Shown here in pieces: positions 1-8,069 of a DNA stretch of 40,241 nt (the stretch's first letter is position 1; the number at the start of each line of letters is the position of its first letter). Under the pieces are notes generated by a model, which worked only from the letters and a program-made list of their open reading frames with translations, was not told where the DNA came from and made no database searches. Origin of the DNA: Thermoplasmata archaeon. Its GTDB lineage: Archaea > Thermoplasmatota > Thermoplasmata > Lutacidiplasmatales > UBA184. The position numbers were made by a program, and so were the translations under genes. Location of the stretch: assembly GCA_022749995.1 (NCBI GenBank), contig JAKIWO010000007.1:1-40241 (forward strand). The letters run 5' to 3'.

Positions 1-1
1 C

Positions 2-103
2 TCGCCGCCCCCGGCGGAACCGATGGAGAGCTGGCAAGAGGCGCCGACCGACACGGAGAGCCCGCCGGTCGACACGGGCGGCGCACCGCCCGGCACCTCC
101 TAG
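2..103 (+). CDS. C-terminal fragment of a protein truncated by the window edge; Pro/acidic tail (SPPPAEPMESWQEAPTDTESPPVDTGGAPPGTS*), resembling cytoplasmic tails of the downstream surface proteins
   Basis: Open frame from base 2 to TAG at 101-103; composition resembles the tail of the CDS ending at 25866 (ESTPGTGGTEPPPN). Confidence 0.4.
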   Translation, partial: SPPPAEPMESWQEAPTDTESPPVDTGGAPPGTS

Positions 104-190
104 GCCGAGCGGACCGAACCCCTTCCCCCTCCCGAACGGAGCCGACTTTCTCGAGCGGGCCGGGGCTCACGCCCCGCGGTTCCGATCTAA

Positions 191-1375
191 CTAGCCCGCC
201 ACCGCCGGAACGGGCGCGGTGCGGTGAGCCAGCACGCTGCGGTATATCCCGGCGTGGAGCACGAGCAGCGTCGAGATGGGCGAGGGGGACGGGCCTTCCT
301 TCGCCTGGCCCGCCCATCGCTGAGCGGGTAGCCCGTGGACCAGCGCGACAGCCAGTGCGGCCAGCTCCGCTGCCGTGGGGGCCAGCTGCCGGTCACGGGC
401 GATCCGCTGCGCCTTGTGCACCCAATCCGCGAGCTCCTCCGGAGGCAACCGGTGTCGCGAGATCAACAGGGCAGCGCAGAGGATCGGTAGCGGGAACTCT
501 CCTCCCAGCACCCGGGCCAGTGCCAGGACCTCGGGCACCCGGTCGGCTCCTGCGGCGCCGAGCTCGGTCAGCTGCGCGGCCGCCAGTGAGGTGCCGCGAG
601 CCTGCGGGTTGGGCGCGAGCAGTTCGGCGCGGTAGGCCCGGAACCGGTCCCACGCGGCCGGGTCCCGCAGGACGAGGCCGGCCACCCACGCGGCGGCCTC
701 CTCCGCACCCACCTCTTCCCGATGTCGACCCCACTCGTCGTAGGGGGCCTCCGGAGTTGGCGAGGGCACGAGATGCAGGATGGCCGCCAACCCGACGGCC
801 GGCGCCCGGTCACCGAACTCCTCCCGGATCCGGGTGCTCGTCTGGACCAGGTTGGGGTAGACGCGGGTGGCGATCTCGGGAGAGGCGGCGAGCAGCTCGG
901 CGGCCAGGAGCCGGTCGCGCGCGTCCCCGCCGATCACCTCCACCATCCCCCAGACGTTGCGGAACCGCTCGGCGAGCTCTTCGGCGGTCTCGCGTCGGTT
1001 GGCGAGGCCGGCCGCCACCACCCGGAGGAACGGGGCCGCCTCGGCCGGAGTGAGCGCTCCGAGCTCGGCGAGGAAGTACTCCGCGCTCTTGGCCACCTGG
1101 TCGAGCTCCAGGGCCGTCGCGGCGAGCTCGCTCGCCACGACCTCGAGGGGGAGCGGATCCGTCCGTGCGGCGCGGACCGTGAGCTCGGCGAGCACATGTC
1201 GGCCGATGTCGGTGAGTCCCGGCGCGGCGGGCGGTTCCCGCATCGCGTTCTGTGCCCGCAGGAGCGTAAGGAGCTCGGGGGAGCCCTGGGGAGTTACACC
1301 GCTATCCAGGTCCGAGAGATATTGACGTACTTCGCCGGCGGTGACTGGAGCCACGTAGGACCCCGAGGCCGACAA
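191..1375 (-). CDS. hypothetical protein, Ala/Leu/Glu-rich, predicted all-helical, ~394 aa
   Basis: Long ORF (TTG start), co-oriented with the upstream 4-TM gene; no recognisable domain. Confidence 0.65.
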   Translation of the reverse strand: MSASGSYVAPVTAGEVRQYLSDLDSGVTPQGSPELLTLLRAQNAMREPPAAPGLTDIGRHVLAELTVRAARTDPLPLEVVASELAATALELDQVAKSAEYFLAELGALTPAEAAPFLRVVAAGLANRRETAEELAERFRNVWGMVEVIGGDARDRLLAAELLAASPEIATRVYPNLVQTSTRIREEFGDRAPAVGLAAILHLVPSPTPEAPYDEWGRHREEVGAEEAAAWVAGLVLRDPAAWDRFRAYRAELLAPNPQARGTSLAAAQLTELGAAGADRVPEVLALARVLGGEFPLPILCAALLISRHRLPPEELADWVHKAQRIARDRQLAPTAAELAALAVALVHGLPAQRWAGQAKEGPSPSPISTLLVLHAGIYRSVLAHRTAPVPAVAG

Positions 1376-1418
1376 GGGAGTGCTCGTACTTAGTCCCGCC
1401 GACGACGGGGCGGTTCGA

Positions 1419-1856
1419 TTACGAGCCGACGCCCTGCTTGGGCTTGTCCCGGTCGGAGGTCGAGGCCATGTTGGTCCCGCCCATCCGGTCGCCGCGGTAG
1501 TAGGCGAAGGAGAAGATGATCAGCATCACGATCGAGAAGACCACGCCGATCCCGATGACGGCATTGATCGGTACGGCCGTCGCCGCCGTATAGGTGAGGC
1601 CGCTACCCACGAACGGGACGGGGCTCTTGGGTCCGAACAGGATGAAAATCGCCCAGGTGACCCCGATGAAGATGATCGTGATCATCACGTCGCCGAACCC
1701 CTGCGGGTAGCTCTCCGACATGTTCCCGTAGCGGATGGCGAGGTAGAGGAACAAGAAGATCAGCGTGATGAACAGGGCGTAGACCAGGAACACGCCCAGC
1801 ACGAGGTAGAGGATCGCGAAGGTCAGCAGCGCGATGACATACAGGGGAACGTCCAA
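1419..1856 (-). CDS. small polytopic membrane protein (~145 aa, about 4 TM)
   Basis: Hydrophobic segments PLYVIALLTFAILYLVLGVFLVYALFITLIFLFLYLAI, DVMITIIFIGVTWAIFILF, AVIGIGVVFSIVMLIIFSFAYY; TATA-like TTTATAT on the minus strand (1898-1904) suggests a TTG start at 1856 rather than the longer track ORF. Confidence 0.65.
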   Translation of the reverse strand: MDVPLYVIALLTFAILYLVLGVFLVYALFITLIFLFLYLAIRYGNMSESYPQGFGDVMITIIFIGVTWAIFILFGPKSPVPFVGSGLTYTAATAVPINAVIGIGVVFSIVMLIIFSFAYYRGDRMGGTNMASTSDRDKPKQGVGS

Positions 1857-1897
1857 CGGTGTCGCTCTCCGAATCGAACGGCGCACGGGCGCCCCGC

Positions 1898-1904
1898 ATA
1901 TAAA
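1898..1904 (-). promoter_or_regulatory. putative archaeal TATA box (TTTATAT) for the 4-TM protein gene
   Basis: TTTATAT on the minus strand about 42 nt upstream of the proposed TTG start. Confidence 0.5.
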
Positions 1905-2178
1905 CTTCCGTCCGATACATTCCCCATGGAAGCCGCGGTGGTCCGTGCTCCTCTGGAATGCCGCTCGGGCAGCCGGTCGACCCCGCACGTGGGAGTGCCG
2001 TCCAAAGGGGTTAGGGTCGCGAGTCCCAACCGCGCCCCTCGGGTCAGCCTTCGGAGGGCTAGCCGCGGACGAATCCGAGCCCAATCACCCAGGCACCGTT
2101 GCGATTGGGACGCGCGAAGTCGGATAGTGGCGTACCGCTCGCTTCTCCGTCGAGATATGTCGGATTCAACTGCGAAGG

Positions 2179-2187
2179 TTTAAGTAT
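2179..2187 (+). promoter_or_regulatory. putative archaeal TATA box (TTTAAGTAT) for the surface-protein locus
   Basis: AT-rich element in GC-rich context, about 26-34 nt before ATG 2213; consistent with a nearly leaderless transcript. Confidence 0.55.
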
Positions 2188-2212
2188 CAAAATCCATACT
2201 TGGCCGCCCAGC

Positions 2213-5200
2213 ATGGGGCAGTCGCCAACCTCGGCAGGGACGACAGAACGACAGGGGAATCCGGCCCAAATCCGGTCTACATTCAGTTCGCTGCTGACGA
2301 CCCGCTCGGGATCGGTCGGCGCTGGAGCTTCCCGTTCTCATTCGGCGGGGGCGGTACGCAAGCTCCCACGCTGGAGCATCCTGGTGGCGGTGTTGCTGAT
2401 GGCGATACCCCTGGCACCGGGAGCCTTGGGCATGTCGACTGGATCGGGCAGCTCCGCCGCGCCCCACGGTGGATTGCTCGCCGGTGCGGCCCCAGCCCAC
2501 GCGATCGGCGCGGCCCCCACCGCGCCCACGCTGGCCGGCCAGACCGCCGCCCACAACTTCCCACTGGTCCCCTCCCACCTTACCAAGATCACCAGCTACG
2601 GTTCCGCGGCGAGTTCCCTTACGTCTCCGAGTTCGGCCGCACTCCCCACGCCCACCCCCGCGCGACCTCATCCGGCGGTCACCACCGGGACGGTCACGGG
2701 CCGTGTCGAGGACTCGGTCACCCACTCGGACATCAGTGCCGCCGCGGTCGAGTACTCCCCGATCGGGGCTCGCTGCCCGCAGGTCAACTGCAGCCCCGTC
2801 TACACCAACACCTACGGGATTTTCACCTTCACCAGTTCGCCGGGCTACAACGTGATTTACATCACTCAGGCCTACTACGCCCAGAACACCACCTGGGTCG
2901 ATGTCATCGCCTCCCAGACCACGAACATCGGCACGATCTACCTGCTGCACGACGCATACGTCTCGGGGGTGGTCGAGACTACCAGCGGCCACATCGCCAT
3001 CCCGGGGATCAACGTCAGCTCGAGCTCCCTCAACGGGACCGAATTCGCCTTCCCGAACCAGATCACGAACGGCCAGGGTCAGTTCACCAACGTTCCGGTG
3101 CTCCCCGTACCCTCCATTGTCAGCTTCGCTTCGACGTTCATCTACAGCCGGTATCAGGGCAACTTCACCTGGGTCTCCCTCGCGCCCTACCAGCACTACA
3201 ACCTAGGCGTAGTCTACATCGACGCCGGGATCGCGGTCGAGGCGACGCTGGTGGACTCGCTCCACCACAAGGCGCTCACGCTCGGTCTCGGAGCGGCCGG
3301 ACAGGCGTGCTCGACGTACGTCGGCTGCGTGTACCAGCAGGGCCAGATCTCCGCCCAGGGCGGCGCGACGACCGTCGTGTATTTCGACGGCACGCCAGGC
3401 CCCAACCGCATCACCTTCGAGGCAGACGGCTACGTGGCCAACATCACCCAGATCACGCTCCCGGCCTACCCGTCCAACGAAGTCTACAACCTGGGTCGGA
3501 TCAACATGGTCCCGGAGAGCGCCATCGCCGTTACCGTGGACTTTACCTGGGCCAGCCAGGTCGCCGCGGCCTGGGCCAAGTGGAACACCGACCCGTATGG
3601 GTACACCCCCATGTTCGTGGTCAGCTCCACCAGCCTCGACGGAGTGGAGCTCGGCGCCATCAACTGCAAGCCGAGCGGCTGCAACGAAACCAAGACGACC
3701 ACGCTCTCCGGCTGCGGAACGATCGGCTCGACGGTCGAGATAGCGGCGACCCCCCTCCGGAACGTCGTGGCCGTCAAACCCGACACGAACACCCAGTGCG
3801 GTACGATGTTCCCCACGTGGCCGACGACTTTCACGATGCCGGTGTTCAACAACATGACCTACGCCAACACCACGGCGGACTTCGTATCGAACATCGGCTT
3901 CCTCAACCTCACTCCCGGCGTCTTCATCCAGGGATCCGTGACGGGCGGCGCCACCAGTTGGAGTGTCTTCGCCTGCTCGACCGACGAGCTCGGTAACACC
4001 GGCACCACCTGCGGCCCCTCGTCGTACGCGTCCAGCACGGTGGCGATCGTCCCGTACAATCAGCAGGTCTTCCCGTACGACCCGCCCGGGTGCCCGCAGG
4101 CCTCGACCATCTTCTGCGTCGCGGCCCCTATCGGACCGATCGAGCTGACCTTCCAGGGACAGTATGCGGTGAAGAACACCACGTGGGCCTACGTCAAGCC
4201 CGGCTACTTCCCCGCGGCCTTCGAGTCGCTGGCCAGCGTGACTCCGAACCACATTTCCTCGGTCCACCTCGTCCAGACCTCGATCAAGGGGCTCGTGCTC
4301 GATGCGCTGACCCACAAGGCGATCAGCGCCCAGATCAGTCTGCTGAGCTCGCCGGCCGGCGGGGCGACGTACCCCTCGAGCTCCGGTCCGGTGAATTATA
4401 GCGGCAGCTTCTTCCTCAATGTCACTCCCGGCTGGGATCTCGTCCAGGTGAGCGCCCCGGTCTACCAGCCCAACTCCACCTGGGTGGAAGTGAACCGTTC
4501 CACGCTCAACATCGGAACGATCAACCTGACCCAGGACGGATTCATCCACGGCTTCGTCCTCGACCCGAAGGGCGTCGGCATCCCGCTCGCCCCGGTGAGC
4601 TACTGCCCGATCTCCGGACCGGGCACCTGCGCGCAGCTCGGCATCGACGGATTGACGAGTACCAACGGGGAGTACTTCGGGCAAGCCGCGAGCGGGCTCC
4701 TGCCCCTCGGAACGTACCGGGTCGTCGTCTCCGCCCCCGGCTACGACGAGAACTTCACCTGGGTGAACGTCACCGCCCCCGGCGGCGAGGTCAACGCCAG
4801 CACCCTCATCCTGCACCCGGCGGGCAACACCACCGCCGCTCCGGCCCAACCCCGGTCGCAGGCACGCACCCATGCCAACGCCCAGCTCGTGTGGGTGAGC
4901 GGCCGACTGATCGACAACAGCACCAAGCTCGGGCTGGCTCCGGGGATCGTGAGCCTGCAGGCCAACTCCCCGAGCGGAGCCGTGGTCGCCGTCTCGCGGA
5001 TCAACACGGGCGGGGACTACAACATCTCCCTCGCGCCGGGCGCCTGGTGGATCAACGCCACCGCCGCGCCGTACTTCTATCCGGCCTCCACCTTCGTCAA
5101 TGTGAGCTCCTCCGGCGATGAGCTGGTGGCTCCGACCCTGGCGCTCGAGCCGTTCCCGTGGGTGCACGGCCGGCTGTACATCCAGCCCTGGGAGAGCGTC

Positions 5201-8068
5201 ACGATTGCGACCGGGATGGGTCCCGGGGAAGCGACCGCGAGGACCTGCGACTCCACCGGCATCTGCGGCAGCTCGGGCACCGTCAACTCGGCGGGGATCT
5301 ACTTCGAGACCGCTCCGGCCGGGAAGTACGACCGGGTATCGGCGGCGGGCCACGGCACCGGGCCCGGCCAGGCACCGGGCGGCTTCGTCACCAACACCTC
5401 GACCATCGTGACCATCTCGAACAGCACGCTGAACATGACGCCGCTCATCGGGCTGGCGATCTTCGGCGCCGTCATCGGCCAAGTCCGTGATCATTCGACG
5501 AACAACGCGACCCCCGTGCGCTACGGCCAGGTGAGCGCCTTCGCCATTGGACCCGGCAACACGCCGGTGACGGTCGCCGAGACGCTCAACGGCGGCGGCG
5601 ACTACATCATGCTCCTGCCGCAGAACAACAAGACCACCGTCCTGGCGAGCGGGCTCGCCTACGAGCAGGCCAACGCGACCGACAACGGCTTCGGTCCGGG
5701 GCTCTCCAACTTCGAGAACGCCACCTCGCTCGTGCACTTCGGCTGGGTCGTCTTTGACGTCGCGGACTCCGCAGGGGTCGGCTCCGCCGATGGCGTGGGC
5801 CGCGGACGGGTGGGCCTGGCGCAGGTCATGAGCAACGTCACCACCATCGCCGGCGTCAGCTACTCCTACTCGAACACCGCCGACTCCTTCGGCCTGGACA
5901 ACGTCTCGGCCCCACCGGGAAGCCGCGTGACGGTCAGCGTGCAAGCGCCCGATTTCAGCGACCAGGTGTTCAACGTCAGCGTCAACGAGAGCCAGACCAC
6001 GTTCTTCAACGACAGCTCCGCCAACCCGTACACCGCGCTCGGAACGGTCACGCTGCTCGGCTGGTCCTGGCTGGCGGGCCATGTCGTCGACCCGTTCCGG
6101 AACAACCTGTCGCTCGCCCAGGCGAACATCGTCGTCAGCAACAACGCCTCGGTCACGAACCACGGGCCGGTCAACACGAACATGGCCGGCTACTTCCTGA
6201 GCGACGTGCCGCTCGGATCGACGGTCAACGTCAGCATCGGACTGCCCGGCTACGTGGTCAACAAGACGCGCTACTCCATCCTGCAGGGGATCACGGGCCT
6301 GCTCTCGCCGATCAACCTGACGGGGGACGGGGTCGTCGCGGGCTACGTCTACGGCTACCCGACCCTCACGGCAGTTCCCGGAGCGAGCGTCAGCATCTGC
6401 CCGAAGGGCACTCCCGCCTGCAGCAACCCGATCGCCCTCACCAACGGTTCGGGCATCTTCTGGTCGATCGCCCCGCCCGGCCTCGACGCGCTCAACGTGA
6501 CCGACACCAACTACGTCCAGAGCACCACGGCGTACATCACCGTCAAGCCGGACAGCTGGAACTGGATCGGCGCGATCAACCTCTCGGAGTTCGCGTTCAT
6601 CTACGGCACGGTCCGTGGGCTGCCTTCGGGCGACATCCTGGCCAACGCCAACATCTCGCTCTGCTACCCGAACGTCTTCGGGACCGGACCGGTTGGGGGC
6701 TGCACCGAGACCGTCACCTCGAACGCCCAGGGGAAGTTCTTCCTACCGGCCTCCTCGGGCAACTACATCATCGACGCGAACGCTACCGACTACAACGACA
6801 CCTACCTGCCGCTCGCGGTCTCGGCCGGCGAGTACGTGCCGGTCGGCGTGCTGTTCCTCCAGGAGTTCGGCTTCGAGACCGGCGTCATCCTCGGCAGCGA
6901 CACCGCCGCGCCGATCGCGGGCAGCGAGATCCAGGCCTGCCCCGACTGGAGCACCGGCGTCTGCAGCGCGCTCATCCCGGCCTCGTCGACCGGGCGGTTC
7001 ACCCTCTCGGGTGCGCCGGGTCCGTACACGCTCTTCGCGATCGCACCCGGATATCAAGGGAGCTACCTGGCGACCACCTTCGTGAGCGGCAAGACCGTAC
7101 AGCTGCCCCCGATCGACCTGACCCCGACCGGTACCAACGAACTGTACACGGTGAGCGGCTTTGTCTCGGCGACGGACGGCTTCCCGATCGCGGGAGCGAT
7201 CGTCTCCGCCGGGCCGAGCTTCGCCACGGCCACGGACGGCAACGGCACCTTCGCGCTGCGGGTCCCCTGGGGCACCTACACCCTCGAGGCAGTCGCGCCC
7301 GGGTTCCTCTCGAGCGCCGAGACCGTCGTGGTGCACGCCACGGTGAACAACGTCAACCTGACGCTGGCCCCCTCGACGTTCCTGCTCAGTGGTACCGTGC
7401 GGGACGGGCTCACGCCCTCCCAGGTGCTCCAGGGCGTCACCATCAGCGAGACGCTCGGCGGGGCGGTCACCACGATCGCGCAGACCGACTCCTCGGGCAC
7501 CTACTCGGTGCCGCTCGAGAACGGCAGCCACCTGCTGACCGCCTCGGCGGGGCCGGCGCTGCTGACCGGCTACACCCCGGTCACGTTCAGCGTCTCCATC
7601 AACGGGGCTCCCCGGGTGCACGACGTGCTGCTGTTCCCGCCCGTGACGCAGGTCTACGGACTCGTGGTCGACGCCGTGAGCGGTGTCTACATCGCCAACG
7701 CCACGGTGAGCGGCTCCGGCCTCACCGCCGAGCACGTCCCGAGCCAGTTCACGCTCTCGACCACGGGGACGGGCAACTTCCAGGTGAGCCTGTACTCGGG
7801 CAGCTACACCATCGTCGTGAGCGCCAAGGGCTACCTCACCCAGAAGGTGACCCTGACCGCGAGCGGCCAGCCGATCCAGCAGCTGACGATCTCCCTGCCG
7901 CCGAGCCCTCCGGCCGGCACCGCCGGCGGAGCCGCCTCGATCTCCGGAGGGACCCTCGCCCTCCTGGGTGGGGTCGCGGCCGTCGCCGTCGCGGCGATGC
8001 TGGTGGCTCGGCGGCTCTCCGCCGCCAGCGCCCGCGCTCGGCCGCGGGCGGCGGCGAAGGAGGTCTAG
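2213..8068 (+). CDS. giant secreted single-pass membrane protein (~1951 aa) with many carboxypeptidase-regulatory-like/peptidase-associated beta-sandwich repeats
   Basis: Signal/TM segment near the N-terminus (WSILVAVLLMAIPLAPGALG), repeated 'G.V.D......A.V......T...G.F......G.Y.......Y' units, dense N-x-S/T sequons, C-terminal TM (LALLGGVAAVAVAAMLVARR) and basic tail. Confidence 0.85.
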   Translation: MGQSPTSAGTTERQGNPAQIRSTFSSLLTTRSGSVGAGASRSHSAGAVRKLPRWSILVAVLLMAIPLAPGALGMSTGSGSSAAPHGGLLAGAAPAHAIGAAPTAPTLAGQTAAHNFPLVPSHLTKITSYGSAASSLTSPSSAALPTPTPARPHPAVTTGTVTGRVEDSVTHSDISAAAVEYSPIGARCPQVNCSPVYTNTYGIFTFTSSPGYNVIYITQAYYAQNTTWVDVIASQTTNIGTIYLLHDAYVSGVVETTSGHIAIPGINVSSSSLNGTEFAFPNQITNGQGQFTNVPVLPVPSIVSFASTFIYSRYQGNFTWVSLAPYQHYNLGVVYIDAGIAVEATLVDSLHHKALTLGLGAAGQACSTYVGCVYQQGQISAQGGATTVVYFDGTPGPNRITFEADGYVANITQITLPAYPSNEVYNLGRINMVPESAIAVTVDFTWASQVAAAWAKWNTDPYGYTPMFVVSSTSLDGVELGAINCKPSGCNETKTTTLSGCGTIGSTVEIAATPLRNVVAVKPDTNTQCGTMFPTWPTTFTMPVFNNMTYANTTADFVSNIGFLNLTPGVFIQGSVTGGATSWSVFACSTDELGNTGTTCGPSSYASSTVAIVPYNQQVFPYDPPGCPQASTIFCVAAPIGPIELTFQGQYAVKNTTWAYVKPGYFPAAFESLASVTPNHISSVHLVQTSIKGLVLDALTHKAISAQISLLSSPAGGATYPSSSGPVNYSGSFFLNVTPGWDLVQVSAPVYQPNSTWVEVNRSTLNIGTINLTQDGFIHGFVLDPKGVGIPLAPVSYCPISGPGTCAQLGIDGLTSTNGEYFGQAASGLLPLGTYRVVVSAPGYDENFTWVNVTAPGGEVNASTLILHPAGNTTAAPAQPRSQARTHANAQLVWVSGRLIDNSTKLGLAPGIVSLQANSPSGAVVAVSRINTGGDYNISLAPGAWWINATAAPYFYPASTFVNVSSSGDELVAPTLALEPFPWVHGRLYIQPWESVTIATGMGPGEATARTCDSTGICGSSGTVNSAGIYFETAPAGKYDRVSAAGHGTGPGQAPGGFVTNTSTIVTISNSTLNMTPLIGLAIFGAVIGQVRDHSTNNATPVRYGQVSAFAIGPGNTPVTVAETLNGGGDYIMLLPQNNKTTVLASGLAYEQANATDNGFGPGLSNFENATSLVHFGWVVFDVADSAGVGSADGVGRGRVGLAQVMSNVTTIAGVSYSYSNTADSFGLDNVSAPPGSRVTVSVQAPDFSDQVFNVSVNESQTTFFNDSSANPYTALGTVTLLGWSWLAGHVVDPFRNNLSLAQANIVVSNNASVTNHGPVNTNMAGYFLSDVPLGSTVNVSIGLPGYVVNKTRYSILQGITGLLSPINLTGDGVVAGYVYGYPTLTAVPGASVSICPKGTPACSNPIALTNGSGIFWSIAPPGLDALNVTDTNYVQSTTAYITVKPDSWNWIGAINLSEFAFIYGTVRGLPSGDILANANISLCYPNVFGTGPVGGCTETVTSNAQGKFFLPASSGNYIIDANATDYNDTYLPLAVSAGEYVPVGVLFLQEFGFETGVILGSDTAAPIAGSEIQACPDWSTGVCSALIPASSTGRFTLSGAPGPYTLFAIAPGYQGSYLATTFVSGKTVQLPPIDLTPTGTNELYTVSGFVSATDGFPIAGAIVSAGPSFATATDGNGTFALRVPWGTYTLEAVAPGFLSSAETVVVHATVNNVNLTLAPSTFLLSGTVRDGLTPSQVLQGVTISETLGGAVTTIAQTDSSGTYSVPLENGSHLLTASAGPALLTGYTPVTFSVSINGAPRVHDVLLFPPVTQVYGLVVDAVSGVYIANATVSGSGLTAEHVPSQFTLSTTGTGNFQVSLYSGSYTIVVSAKGYLTQKVTLTASGQPIQQLTISLPPSPPAGTAGGAASISGGTLALLGGVAAVAVAAMLVARRLSAASARARPRAAAKEV
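8058..8064 (+). promoter_or_regulatory. ribosome-binding site AGGAGGT-like for the CDS at 8070
   Basis: aaggaggt located 6-12 nt upstream of GTG 8070, overlapping the end of the previous CDS. Confidence 0.5.
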
Positions 8069-8069
8069 C

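Noticed and set aside
3203-6163. 986-aa ORF on the minus strand opposite the giant surface protein (also 7836-9896, 6743-8176, 10948-12390, 16744-18294, 19860-21140, 23320-26343, 32767-34584)
   Set aside because: Arg/Gly/Val/Asp-rich translations without domains or hydrophobic signals; typical antisense open frames in high-GC DNA opposite well-supported genes.
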